This document shows, piece by piece, positions 35,183-43,634 of a stretch of DNA of 64,000 nucleotides. The notes beneath the pieces were generated by a model. The model was given only the letters and a program-made list of their open reading frames with translations, was not told the DNA's origin and did no database searches. The stretch is from JBOGNO01 sp050747245 (lineage in GTDB: Bacteria; Acidobacteriota; Terriglobia; Acidiferrales; UBA7541), in the NCBI GenBank assembly GCA_050747245.1, contig JBOGNO010000002.1, forward strand, positions 421,501 to 485,500, read 5' to 3'. A program made the position numbers and the translations under genes. The stretch's first letter is position 1; the number at the start of each line of letters is the position of its first letter.

Positions 35183-35539
35183 ATGGACGCATCATTTATT
35201 GGTCTCGCTGCCGTGGTGCTGGCGCTCTGCTTCCCGCTGGCGATTGTGTATGCAATCTACCGCATCCGCCAGCTCAAGACCCAGGAGCGCCTGGCCGCCA
35301 TTTCGCGGGGAGTTCCGGTTCCCGTGGAATCGGATCTTCCGCCGCACGCGCGCTCTCGCCGCGCCGGGATTTTGTTGGTCGCGGGCAGTTTGGGCTATTC
35401 GCTGACCTTCTGGCTGCTCGGCCGCTATGATTCTGAGGTAGCCGCCGCCGCGGCTTTCGGAATCATTCCGTTCGCCATCGGCGTGGGTTATTTCATTGAT
35501 GCGAAGCTTGTGCGCCGGGAGCTGCATCCAACAGGCTGA
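35183..35539 (+). CDS. Small membrane protein (DUF6249-like)
   Basis: 118 aa with three TM helices (about 5-24, 60-78, 85-105) and a basic loop RIRQLKTQERLAAISRGVPVP after the first. That loop pattern resembles small proteins annotated as DUF6249 in Acidobacteriota, a guess from memory. ATG at 35183 follows AAGGAGAAGGAAAA. The function is not known. Confidence 0.6.
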   Translation: MDASFIGLAAVVLALCFPLAIVYAIYRIRQLKTQERLAAISRGVPVPVESDLPPHARSRRAGILLVAGSLGYSLTFWLLGRYDSEVAAAAAFGIIPFAIGVGYFIDAKLVRRELHPTG

Positions 35540-35622
35540 AGTCTCTGTAGCAAGCGTTGCCGCGGCGGGGCCGTCTTACGCCCGCACCGGAGGCGGCTCT
35601 CCGCGGCGACGGTTGCGTTCCG

Positions 35623-35817
35623 CTATGTCCTTTTCTGGTCCGCCACTGTCACACCCGCCTCGGCATAATCTGTCGGCGGCACGTCCACGAAACTGACATG
35701 GATGTTTTCTCGCTTGGCCCGGCCGTCTTCGATCAAAGCGTTCGTGATTTTTTCCGCGAGCTTGCGCTTCTCCTCGGCCGTGCGCCCGGCCACCCAGGTG
35801 ATTTGCACAAACGGCAT
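35623..35817 (-). CDS. 4-oxalocrotonate tautomerase-family protein
   Basis: 64 aa, the typical size. The catalytic proline follows the initiator Met (MPFVQITWVAGRT), and the helix EEKRKLAEKITNALIEDG plus strand NIHVSFVDVPPTDYAEAG complete the beta-alpha-beta unit. ATG follows GGAGACGCCG. It should tautomerise or otherwise act on a small unsaturated acid as an oligomer. Substrate unknown. Confidence 0.85.
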   Translation of the reverse strand: MPFVQITWVAGRTAEEKRKLAEKITNALIEDGRAKRENIHVSFVDVPPTDYAEAGVTVADQKRT

Positions 35818-35871
35818 CGGCGTCTCCTCACTTGCGGGATTGGATTCTCTGACTCACTGGACGGAGCGAGT

Positions 35872-36219
35872 TTACACCGTGGCCGTCGTCGGCCGTGCGC
35901 GTTCTTGCTCCAGCGTCCCTTCACGAAGGTACAGATAGAGTGGAAGTGCAAGCGAGACGCCCACGGAAAGCACAGCAATCAGCGGCAACCACCTTCCCGG
36001 CACGCGCAGCCGGGAATTTTCGTGGCGCACGAACACCAGCAGCGCCACAGCGGACACGACTACATCCATCGCGAAAAAACCGCTCACGCGGTTGGCGAAA
36101 AGTTGCTGCATGAACGAATGTAGATTCAGTCCGTTCGCCGCCACCCAGGGGACGAACTGCCAATACGGCAAAGCCACACCCACGAAGCACAGGATCAGGT
36201 AAATCGTCTTCGCTTTCAT
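35872..36219 (-). CDS. DUF2834 membrane protein
   Basis: 115 aa with three TM helices and the family pattern KAKTIYLILCFVGVALPYWQFVPW, MQQLFANRVSGFFAMDVVVSA and a final helix LIAVLSVGVSLALPLYLYLRE. ATG at 36219 gives this start; a longer in-frame ORF upstream overlaps the zinc-ribbon gene and is not credible. It lies 17 nt after the upstream gene and is probably the last in the sigma factor operon. Confidence 0.75.
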   Translation of the reverse strand: MKAKTIYLILCFVGVALPYWQFVPWVAANGLNLHSFMQQLFANRVSGFFAMDVVVSAVALLVFVRHENSRLRVPGRWLPLIAVLSVGVSLALPLYLYLREGTLEQERARPTTATV

Positions 36220-36236
36220 GGTGCCCACCCGGTCGC

Positions 36237-36725
36237 TTACTTCTGAACCGGCAACTTCGTCCCGCAGAAAGCGCAGTTCACCCACGCCCCTTCCACCGCC
36301 TTGCCGCACTGCGGGCAGGTGGGCCGCGCTGCGGTGCCGCATTTCGGGCAAAACGCATATTTCGATGGCACCCATTCGCCACAGCGGGGGCAAGAAGCCG
36401 GCATCGGATCGCGCAGAATGAAGTAGAGAATAATGCCGATGGCATCCGGAATGAAAATCGCCAGCAGCGTCCACATCACGTAGCGCATTCCGCGCCGCTT
36501 TGCGTCGCCGTTCACATAGCCAACCAACAGCACCGGAATGAAGACAAAAAGGGGGACGAATGCGGTGAAGAGTATCTGGCCGATAAGCGGCCAGCTTCTC
36601 ATGTCTGGATTGAGCTCTAAATGGATCGCCATCTGGATGCCCGCAGCCAAGCCGAGATAAAATAGCCATCCCACAACCCAGGCTGCTCGCGGAATCACTC
36701 GAAGTTCTTCACGAAACCGGCTCAT
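36237..36725 (-). CDS. Membrane protein with C-terminal double zinc ribbon
   Basis: 162 aa. ATG at 36725 follows AGGAGG. Three TM segments (about 15-35, 45-68, 78-103), then two C4 ribbons: CPRCGEWVPSKYAFCPKCG and CPQCGKAVEGAWVNCAFCG. It overlaps the anti-sigma gene by ATGA. It may be a regulated target of, or a helper to, the sigma/anti-sigma pair; no specific role can be read from sequence. Confidence 0.72.
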   Translation of the reverse strand: MSRFREELRVIPRAAWVVGWLFYLGLAAGIQMAIHLELNPDMRSWPLIGQILFTAFVPLFVFIPVLLVGYVNGDAKRRGMRYVMWTLLAIFIPDAIGIILYFILRDPMPASCPRCGEWVPSKYAFCPKCGTAARPTCPQCGKAVEGAWVNCAFCGTKLPVQK

Positions 36726-37195
36726 ATCGTCCTCCTTTCGCGCCGCTGGCGATTCGCCAGCAGACCCGCCGCAACTGCGCCGGGAATCCAAACCAGCCCG
36801 GCATAAAGTGCAATCTCCCACCACAGCTTTGCAAATCCTGGTTCCAGCCACCCCAACATTCCCCGGCCAAACAGTCGCACCACCGGCCAACTCGCCACCG
36901 TCAGCGCCCACGCAAACAGCATCAGGAAGATAAGCATCTTGCGGTTCCAGCGCGTTTCCGCTTCCGCGGCGAATTGCCTTTCGGCCATGGTGCGCGCCCG
37001 CTCCAGCGTCGCCGCCGAAGGCTGCGGCGTAGGCAGACGCTTCAGTCCACCCGCCAGCATTTGCCATTTCTCCAGTTCCACGCTGCATTCCGCGCACGCC
37101 GCCAGGTGCGCCGTGAGCCGGGCTTCCTCAGCGCGAACGAGCGCCCCTGCGGCTGCCAGCGCCAGCATCTCTCGCACTTCGTCGTGTTCGCTCAT
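36722..37195 (-). CDS. Anti-sigma factor, zinc-finger (zf-HC2) type
   Basis: 157 aa from the ATG at 37195, which overlaps the sigma stop (ATGA) and has GGAG 7-10 nt upstream; an ATG two codons earlier is possible. The ZAS-type motif is seen as HLAACAECSVELEKW (Hx3Cx2C). Two TM helices follow (about 88-105 and 125-145). It should hold the adjacent ECF sigma factor at the membrane until a signal releases it. Confidence 0.85.
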   Translation of the reverse strand: MSEHDEVREMLALAAAGALVRAEEARLTAHLAACAECSVELEKWQMLAGGLKRLPTPQPSAATLERARTMAERQFAAEAETRWNRKMLIFLMLFAWALTVASWPVVRLFGRGMLGWLEPGFAKLWWEIALYAGLVWIPGAVAAGLLANRQRRERRTI

Positions 37196-37818
37196 GACCA
37201 TTCTCCGGCCGCGTACCGCCCTTCGAAATTCCTCCGCAGTCCGTCGAGCCCCCGCCGCAGCCGCGTCTTCACCGTTGACAGTGGCACGTCTAGCACTTCG
37301 GCTATTTCTTCGAGTTTCATTTCTTCCTCAAATCGCAGCGTCAGCACGTCGCGGTACATCACGTGCAATTCTCCGAGCGCCGCCAGTAATTTTCCCGATC
37401 GTTCTTGCGCCATCAGTGTGTCTAGCGCCGCGGGCTCTTTCGACCTTAGCTTCGCGGCCAACCCCGCGCGGTCCTCGTCCGCTTCCGGCTCCGTAAGGCT
37501 TTCCGGGCGGCGTCGCCGCAAGGAGTCAATCGCCAGGTTCCTTGCCACCGCAAAAAGCCACGCCTCAAAGCTTCGCCTCGCATCGTATTGCCGGATGCGC
37601 TCCGCCACGCGGAGCCACGTCTGCTGAAAAAGGTCTTCTGCTTCTGCGGGTTCTCTCACCAGCCTCAGCAGATAGCGGTACAGCCGGTTTTGATACCGGG
37701 CGAAGATGGCGCCCAGCGCTTCCAGGTCGCCGCGTCGCAGTTGCGCCACTTCGCTATCGAGCGCCAACATCCCCTCCGGCAGTATCGCTGCGAAGCTCAT
37801 CATAACTGCACCCACCAT
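37192..37818 (-). CDS. ECF-type RNA polymerase sigma factor
   Basis: 208 aa. Region 2 reads LGAIFARYQNRLYRYLLRLV, AEDLFQQTWLRV and SFEAWLFAVARNLAIDSLRR. Region 4 reads VLTLRFEEEMKLEEIAEVLDVPLSTVKTRLRRGLDGLR. No region 1 or 3. First of an overlapping operon (sigma, anti-sigma, zinc-ribbon membrane protein, DUF2834 protein). The ATG at 37818 or an internal pair of Met codons (37803, 37800) could be the start. The stimulus is unknown. Confidence 0.9.
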   Translation of the reverse strand: MVGAVMMSFAAILPEGMLALDSEVAQLRRGDLEALGAIFARYQNRLYRYLLRLVREPAEAEDLFQQTWLRVAERIRQYDARRSFEAWLFAVARNLAIDSLRRRRPESLTEPEADEDRAGLAAKLRSKEPAALDTLMAQERSGKLLAALGELHVMYRDVLTLRFEEEMKLEEIAEVLDVPLSTVKTRLRRGLDGLRRNFEGRYAAGEWS

Positions 37819-37916
37819 GAATACGGACGACCCCCTGAAAAAGACTCATCCATTCGAGCGGCCCGCGCCGATGTCACGAAGCGCCCCTGCGTGCCGTGTG
37901 TTAGAATGGCTCTTCA

Positions 37917-38684
37917 ATGCAGCCTCTGCTCGAACACCTCATAGCTCTGCAGCGTGTGGATTTGCAGCTTGCCGGCGTGCGCTCTCGTCTTGCGAAATTA
38001 CCCGCACAATTCGCGGAAATCGATTCGCGCGTCAACTCCGCTCGCGCGGAGATTGAGAGGGCCAAAGCTTCCAAGACCGCGGCGCTTAAGGACCGTAAGA
38101 AGTTCGAACTCGATGTCGAGCAGTGGAAGGAAAAAGCGCGCAAGTACAGGGACCAGAGCTACGAAGTAAAGACCAACGAGGCCTTCAAAGCGCTCCAGCA
38201 CGAAATCCAGACGGCCGAATCGGAAATGGCCCGCGCCGAGGATCGCCTCCTCGAGCAAATGGTTGCCGGCGAAGAGTACGACCGTCAAATCAAAGCGGCC
38301 GAAAAATCCCTGGCGGAGGTCGAATCCGGGGCGCGCATCGAACGCGAGCGTCTGGAATCCGAAAAACAGTCGGCCTCGCAGGACCTTGCCGCTCTCGAAC
38401 TCGAGCGTCAGAAACACGCCGCAGAAATTCCTGAAAATGTCCTCTCACACTACGTCCGTATTGCGCGGCGGCATAATGGCGTGGCCCTGGCCGAAATCCG
38501 CTTTGAAACCTGCTCCGCTTGCGGCCTGCGCATTCGGCCTCACGTCTTTCAGGAGATACGCAGCCGCCAGTCCGGCGACCTCATTCATTGCGAGGTCTGC
38601 ACGCGCATCCTCTATTTTTACGAAACACCCGCTGCCCCATCCCCGATTGCAGATTCCACGCCGGTCGAATCTCATGAAAGTTGA
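37917..38684 (+). CDS. Coiled-coil protein with C4 zinc ribbon (DUF164 family)
   Basis: 255 aa. Residues 5-175 form a long antiparallel coiled coil rich in Glu/Lys/Arg. A C-terminal ribbon follows: CSACGLRIRPHVFQEI, then CEVCTRILYFYE (two CxxC pairs). The family is often next to RNase HI and Nif3-like genes, as here, where the stop overlaps the RNase HI start by 11 nt. A role in RNA or nucleotide handling is often supposed but not shown. Confidence 0.85.
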   Translation: MQPLLEHLIALQRVDLQLAGVRSRLAKLPAQFAEIDSRVNSARAEIERAKASKTAALKDRKKFELDVEQWKEKARKYRDQSYEVKTNEAFKALQHEIQTAESEMARAEDRLLEQMVAGEEYDRQIKAAEKSLAEVESGARIERERLESEKQSASQDLAALELERQKHAAEIPENVLSHYVRIARRHNGVALAEIRFETCSACGLRIRPHVFQEIRSRQSGDLIHCEVCTRILYFYETPAAPSPIADSTPVESHES

Positions 38685-39357
38685 AGGTGCCCCTTTGCAA
38701 AAAAAATCCTTGCGCGAGAAGGCGTCGCCGCCGCGCCCCGCCCGTCTTTTCTCGGAGCCGCCACCCCCCGCCGCCCCCGACGGCGTCCACGTCGCTTACA
38801 TTGACGGCGCCGCTCGCGGCAATCCGGGCCCGGCTTCCTATGGCGTGGTCGTGCTTACCCCGGCGGGCGAAAAACTGGAGACCATTCATCGCCGCATCGG
38901 CGCCAGCACCAACAACGTCGCCGAATACTACGCGCTCATCTCCGCACTCGATTGGGCTCGTGCGCACCACATTTCCAAACTCCGCGTCCGCAGTGATTCC
39001 GAGCTCATCGTCAACCAGATGCATGGCTCCTACAAAGTCAAGAGCCACGACCTGCGTCCTCTCTTTGAGCGCGCCTCCAAGCTCTCCCGTGCTCTCGACT
39101 ATTTCGACATCGAATATGTTCCCCGGGAGATGAACCGCGAAGCCGACGCCCTCGCCAATATCGCTCTCGACGATTCCTCATCGCGCGAGCCTGCTCCCGC
39201 CTTGCCTGCAGATCGCAAACGTCCATTCAATGGCTCTCCTTCTCTGCACCGCTCGCTGCGCGCGCGCTATTCCCAGGGCCGCCTACATCCCGTCGAACCC
39301 CTCGATCTGCCCGAAGGTGCTGAAGTCGAGCTTGACCTCCGCATCCTCAAGAAATAA
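38674..39357 (+). CDS. RNase HI-like protein with an AF2212/DUF104-like C-terminal module
   Basis: 227 aa. Residues 38-165 are RNase HI: D44 in YIDGAARGNPGPASYG, E84 in NNVAEYYALI, D108 in RVRSDSEL, and D158 in NREADALAN, so all four catalytic acids are present. The basic hybrid-binding protrusion of E. coli RNase HI is absent, as in archaeal-type enzymes. An N-terminal Lys/Pro-rich tail (1-35) precedes it. Residues 195-225 (ARYSQGRLHPVEPLDLPEG) match the short beta motif of AF2212-like proteins (DUF104), an unexpected add-on. It overlaps the upstream gene, so both are translated together. Confidence 0.83.
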   Translation: MKVEGAPLQKKSLREKASPPRPARLFSEPPPPAAPDGVHVAYIDGAARGNPGPASYGVVVLTPAGEKLETIHRRIGASTNNVAEYYALISALDWARAHHISKLRVRSDSELIVNQMHGSYKVKSHDLRPLFERASKLSRALDYFDIEYVPREMNREADALANIALDDSSSREPAPALPADRKRPFNGSPSLHRSLRARYSQGRLHPVEPLDLPEGAEVELDLRILKK

Positions 39358-39495
39358 TTCGACCTTTCTCACGCCGCAGTTTTCAAGAGCTGGACCCTGC
39401 TAACTTTCGTTCTACCACCGCCAGTACCACGGTTGGATTGTCCGTCCCCGTGCCGATTGTTACTTTCTTGAAGCGGTCAGTATGGTGTGTGAGGT

Positions 39496-41490
39496 ATGGG
39501 TCCCTTGCTCGACAAATTGCCGACCATTCTCGTTCTCGCGGTTCTGGTTGGTCTGTTTATTTCCCTTCGCAAGCATTCTCCCTCGGTCCGCATGCGCCTG
39601 TGGGTTTTTGCCTGGGCCCTGATTTTCTTGCACTTTTTCGTTCAAGTCTTTGAGACCCGCGCCGGCACCATCGAGCAGATCTACGAATCAATCGATCTCG
39701 CCGCCCTCGAGCTATCCGGCGTCGTTTTCGCCATCTCCATGACCGGTTCAGCGGAGCGCGCCCGCCGCCGTTTGGCCATGCTGGCTTTGCTGGGGATCCC
39801 GGTGCTCTTTCATGCCGTGGCCGTCACATTCGATTGGCACATTCACTGGGCGCTCGTGGCCGCGGTAGCCTTGTTTTTCTTCGGCGGCGCGGCCCATCCC
39901 TTCGCCGTTTATAAGAAGCTCACGAAATACCATGTCTTATGGAGCGCTGCTTTTCTGATTACCGGAATCTGGTCCGTCTCGGCCCAGTACCGCGGTAACG
40001 CCGACGAGCCTGTCATCGCCATCCTGACCATCACGTTCGCCATGGCCGGCATCCTTTTTTGGAAGCTTAACCCGCGTTTTTCTCCCGGCGTTGTCTCCGT
40101 CGCCGGCGGGTTTCTCGCCTGGGCCGCCGTCTTTCCTACCGGCGCCCTCGTGGAGCAGCTCTACCCTGCTCTCCACGTCAATCCGGAACTTTGGAACGTT
40201 CCAAAATTCTTCGTGGCTTTCGGCTTAATTCTCTGCCAGGTCGAGGAAAAATCGCGGATCATCGAGGAACACAGCTCACGCCAGCGGACCGAAAACGTCC
40301 TGCTCGACGCTTTCTCCCGCGTCACGTCGCGACTCCTCACCGCGCGAAATCCCGCTTCCCTCTGCAGCGAAATGGCGGAAGCCATCACCCGTGTCGCGCC
40401 TTTCCGTCGCGCGGCGATTTTCCTTACGTCAGAAAATGGCGCCCCGTCTCTCGCCGGATCGAGCTGCTATTCGCCGGAGGAATGTGCTGCTTTGCTTGGC
40501 GCCGCCGAACTTGCAAACGCCCAGGGGCTGCGCGAGCGTTGCTCCCAGGCCGCCCGCATCGGAAACAATTCATTCCTGGTCGGCGCTGCTGGCAATTCTT
40601 CGGGCAACGGCAACGGCTCACATTCCGCCGAGCTGATTATTCCCCTGCGCTCTTCCCGTGGCTCGGACCTCGGCTGGCTATCTCTTTGCGATCCGCGCCT
40701 CGCCCCGGTCACCAATTTCTCCGACATCTCTAAAGTGGAAATGCTCGCCGCTGACTTGGGCGTCACGATCGAAAATACGCGGCTCCATTCCCAGCTGGTT
40801 CGCTCCGAAAAGCTCGCCGCCATCGGCCAGCTCGTTGCTGGCGTGGCCCACGAGCTCAACAATCCCCTCACCGGCATCATCGGTTACACCGAGATTCTCA
40901 GCGAGCAGGTTCGCGATGAAACGGCCCGCAAGCGCCTTTGCAAGCTCGGTCAGGAAGCGCAGCGCATGAAGCGCATCGTGGATGGCCTGCTCCGTTTTTC
41001 TCGCCAGGGTAGTTTGTCGGAACGCGTCACGCGCCTCGAATCCGCTCTGCGTGACGTCGTCCAGTTGCGGGATTTCCATTTCCGCAAACATGGCATCGCC
41101 ATCGAACTTGATCTAGCGCCGCAACTTCCCGAAGTCGCTATCGGTGAAGACGAACTGAAGCAGGTTCTCTTCAATTTGCTCAATAACGCCGTGGATGCCC
41201 TCGATGAAAGCGGCGAAAAATCCATCCGCTTCTTTGCCGGCGTTCAGGATGAGCGCGTAGTCATCCGCGTCGAAGATTCCGGATCCGGTTTCCTGGACTT
41301 GAATCGCGCTTTCGACCCCTTCTTCACTACCAAGCCTCCCGGCAAAGGCACCGGTCTGGGCCTCAGCATTTGTTACGGCATCGTCCGCGAGTGTGGCGGC
41401 GATATTCAGCTCGCCAATCGCCAGCCCCACGGCGCTGTGGTCACCCTCGAACTTCCCTTGGCGCAACCCGCCCTTCAGCCCGCGGTCTGA
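39496..41490 (+). CDS. Membrane sensor histidine kinase with GAF domain
   Basis: 664 aa. An N-terminal membrane sensor of about seven TM helices (10-250), then a GAF-like region (270-425; FRRAAIFLTSENG, LIIPLRSSRGSDLGWL). HisKA has the phospho-accepting His452 in GVAHELNNPLTGIIGY. The HATPase domain (about 545-655) shows the N-box LFNLLNNAVDAL, G1 VEDSGSGF and G2 GKGTGLGLSICYGIV. No response regulator gene is adjacent, so it is an orphan. The signal is unknown. Confidence 0.88.
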   Translation: MGPLLDKLPTILVLAVLVGLFISLRKHSPSVRMRLWVFAWALIFLHFFVQVFETRAGTIEQIYESIDLAALELSGVVFAISMTGSAERARRRLAMLALLGIPVLFHAVAVTFDWHIHWALVAAVALFFFGGAAHPFAVYKKLTKYHVLWSAAFLITGIWSVSAQYRGNADEPVIAILTITFAMAGILFWKLNPRFSPGVVSVAGGFLAWAAVFPTGALVEQLYPALHVNPELWNVPKFFVAFGLILCQVEEKSRIIEEHSSRQRTENVLLDAFSRVTSRLLTARNPASLCSEMAEAITRVAPFRRAAIFLTSENGAPSLAGSSCYSPEECAALLGAAELANAQGLRERCSQAARIGNNSFLVGAAGNSSGNGNGSHSAELIIPLRSSRGSDLGWLSLCDPRLAPVTNFSDISKVEMLAADLGVTIENTRLHSQLVRSEKLAAIGQLVAGVAHELNNPLTGIIGYTEILSEQVRDETARKRLCKLGQEAQRMKRIVDGLLRFSRQGSLSERVTRLESALRDVVQLRDFHFRKHGIAIELDLAPQLPEVAIGEDELKQVLFNLLNNAVDALDESGEKSIRFFAGVQDERVVIRVEDSGSGFLDLNRAFDPFFTTKPPGKGTGLGLSICYGIVRECGGDIQLANRQPHGAVVTLELPLAQPALQPAV

Positions 41491-41522
41491 TTCTTGACTC
41501 GCCCTGCGCTCGCTGGGGATAT

Positions 41523-42560
41523 TCAATTCTTGAGGAAGTACGTGCGGTAGAGTGTGTCGCGCTGCACTGGCCGGTAGCCCGCGTCGGAAATGATGTGCCG
41601 CAGTTCCTTTTCATTCGTGCGGTTGCGCACTCCGGCGGCGTACACTACGTTTTCTTCGATGAGGATACTTCCCACGTCGTCGGCCCCGAATTGCAATCCC
41701 ACCTGGCAGATTTTAATTCCCGGCGTCAGCCAGCTCGACTGGATGTGGTCAATGTTGTCGAGGTACATCCGGCTGATGGCCAGCGTTTTCAAGTAATCCA
41801 CCGCCGTGGTTTCCTGCACTTTTTTGCCCAGCGCCGTATTCTCGGCCGCAAAAATCCACGGGATGAATGCCGTGAACCCTCCCGTGTCTTCCTGGATTCG
41901 CCGCACGCGTTCTAAGTGGCTGACGCGGTGGCGGTATTCTTCTCCGCATCCGAACATCATCGTCGCCGTCGTGCGCAATCCCAGCGCGTGCGCCGTGCGG
42001 TGCATGTTCTCCCATTCGTCGGACGTGCACTTCAGCCGCGAAATCCGCGCGCGGATTTCATCGTCCAGGATTTCCGCCCCTCCACCGGGGATCGAATCGA
42101 GTCCCGCGTCGCGCAGTCGCGCGATCGTGTCGCGCACGCTCAAATTGGAAACCTCCGCGATGCACAGGATTTCCGGCGCCGAAAAACAGTGCAGATGAAT
42201 CTGCGGATACCTGTGCTTGAGCGCGCGCAGCATGTTTTCGTAATACTCGATCCGCAGGTCCGGGTGCAGCCCGCCCTGCATCAGGATTCCTGTCCCGCCC
42301 AGCGTGATCATCTCGTCGATTTTTTCGTAGATCGTTTCGAGGGGCAGCAGGTAGCCTTCCTTCGAGCCCAGCGGCCGGTAGAACGCGCAGAACGAGCAAT
42401 ATTCCGTGCAGTAATTCGTGTAGTTGATGTTGCGGTCGATCTGATACGTGACGATGCCCGGGTCGTTTTTCTTTTTCCGCACTTGATTCGCCGCCGCCCC
42501 GATCCCCACCAGGTCGTCCGACGCAAACATTTCGAGCGTTTGTTCTCTCGTCAAGCTCAT
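41523..42560 (-). CDS. mqnC: Cyclic dehypoxanthinyl futalosine synthase
   Basis: Radical SAM enzyme of the futalosine route to menaquinone. 345 aa. The cluster motif is CTEYCSFC (C51, C55, C58) after GIVTYQIDRNINYTNY. Other conserved parts are GTGILMQGGLHPD, IPGGGAEIL, TTATMMFGCGE and SWLTPGIKICQ. The ATG at 42560 overlaps the mqnA stop by 4 nt. The upstream in-frame extension is rejected. mqnB and mqnD are not in the window. Confidence 0.94.
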   Translation of the reverse strand: MSLTREQTLEMFASDDLVGIGAAANQVRKKKNDPGIVTYQIDRNINYTNYCTEYCSFCAFYRPLGSKEGYLLPLETIYEKIDEMITLGGTGILMQGGLHPDLRIEYYENMLRALKHRYPQIHLHCFSAPEILCIAEVSNLSVRDTIARLRDAGLDSIPGGGAEILDDEIRARISRLKCTSDEWENMHRTAHALGLRTTATMMFGCGEEYRHRVSHLERVRRIQEDTGGFTAFIPWIFAAENTALGKKVQETTAVDYLKTLAISRMYLDNIDHIQSSWLTPGIKICQVGLQFGADDVGSILIEENVVYAAGVRNRTNEKELRHIISDAGYRPVQRDTLYRTYFLKN

Positions 42561-43477
42561 CGCAGTTGCCCCGCTCCCGCCGGTGTTCCCTCGCCCGCGA
42601 ATTCCACGCAACGCGCTCTCGGAATCAGTCCCGCCGCGGCGCTCTTTTCGTAGAATAGCTGCAAACCCCCGCGGTTGTCGTCATCGAGCGAATAGTCTAT
42701 GTTCTCGCTCAAATATTTCGCCAGCGCTTCCGGTGGAAGCTCCAACTTCATCGAAGCGGCGTCCGCAATTTCATCAATCCTCGCGAGCCCGTATTCCTTG
42801 GAGGCTTGAAAGTCGGCTACCACTTCCGGCGTTATTTTTTCTCGCGCCCCGGCCCACACCGCCAGCACGCACGGCTTGCCGGTCATCTCCCGCCATTCAT
42901 GAGCCACGTCGTACACGAAAATCGTGTCAAATCCCCGCACCGGCATTTCTTCCGGATTCCCTTGGCAGCACATTTCTCCTTTCGCTGCCGGTGGCACTTT
43001 GGCTGCGAGCAAATCCATTTTCACCGCGATGCCGAGGGCCGGGTCGCCGATAATCAGCGCCGCATCTGCTTCGGCGAGCATCGCTTCGGCATCCGGAGTC
43101 ATCTCCACGAATTCCGGCGAGATTCCCCAATGTTCCCGCGCCAGCAATCTCACCAGCGCCGCCGAGCTGCGCGAGCTCGCGTCCAGCGCGACCTTCCGCG
43201 CGCGATCCATCGGCCGCTTGGACACCACCAGGATGCTGCGCACGTCGCGCTTCGCCGCCACGGACATTCCCGGCAGGATGACTTTATTCTCCATCCGCTG
43301 GTACTCAATCGCCGGGATGATGGCCACGTCCGCTTCGCCGCGCCGCAGCGCTTCCGCGCACTGCGATGGCACTGTGAATGACAGCTCGTACCGCCCCGCG
43401 AGCGGCCCCTCCGTGAGCCCCCACGCCAGCGGCGCCGTATTCAAATATTCGACGATGGAGACTCGCAGCTTGGCCAC
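42557..43477 (-). CDS. mqnA: Chorismate dehydratase
   Basis: First enzyme of futalosine-type menaquinone synthesis, turning chorismate into 3-enolpyruvyl-benzoate. 306 aa with a periplasmic-binding-protein-like fold. Motifs: VSIVEYLNTAPLAWGL, PSQCAEALRRGEADVAIIP, ASRSSAALVRLL, EADAALIIGDPAL and a KITPEVVADFQASKEYGL helix. It starts with GTG at 43477. It overlaps mqnC by ATGA. The pair shows that this organism makes menaquinone without the MenF/D/C route, or in addition to it. Confidence 0.93.
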   Translation of the reverse strand: MAKLRVSIVEYLNTAPLAWGLTEGPLAGRYELSFTVPSQCAEALRRGEADVAIIPAIEYQRMENKVILPGMSVAAKRDVRSILVVSKRPMDRARKVALDASSRSSAALVRLLAREHWGISPEFVEMTPDAEAMLAEADAALIIGDPALGIAVKMDLLAAKVPPAAKGEMCCQGNPEEMPVRGFDTIFVYDVAHEWREMTGKPCVLAVWAGAREKITPEVVADFQASKEYGLARIDEIADAASMKLELPPEALAKYLSENIDYSLDDDNRGGLQLFYEKSAAAGLIPRARCVEFAGEGTPAGAGQLR

Positions 43478-43634
43478 TTTTTCTCGTTACCCTCGCAAGC
43501 CTTCAATATAGCATACCCCGTCATTCCAACCGGGCCGCTCCGTCCCGCCTGGGCGCGCCCCGCGAATCACCTTTTGCCGTTTCGAGCGTCTATACTCCCA
43601 GTTGTTGCCTGTGTCCGTAAGAGTGGGAGGATTT

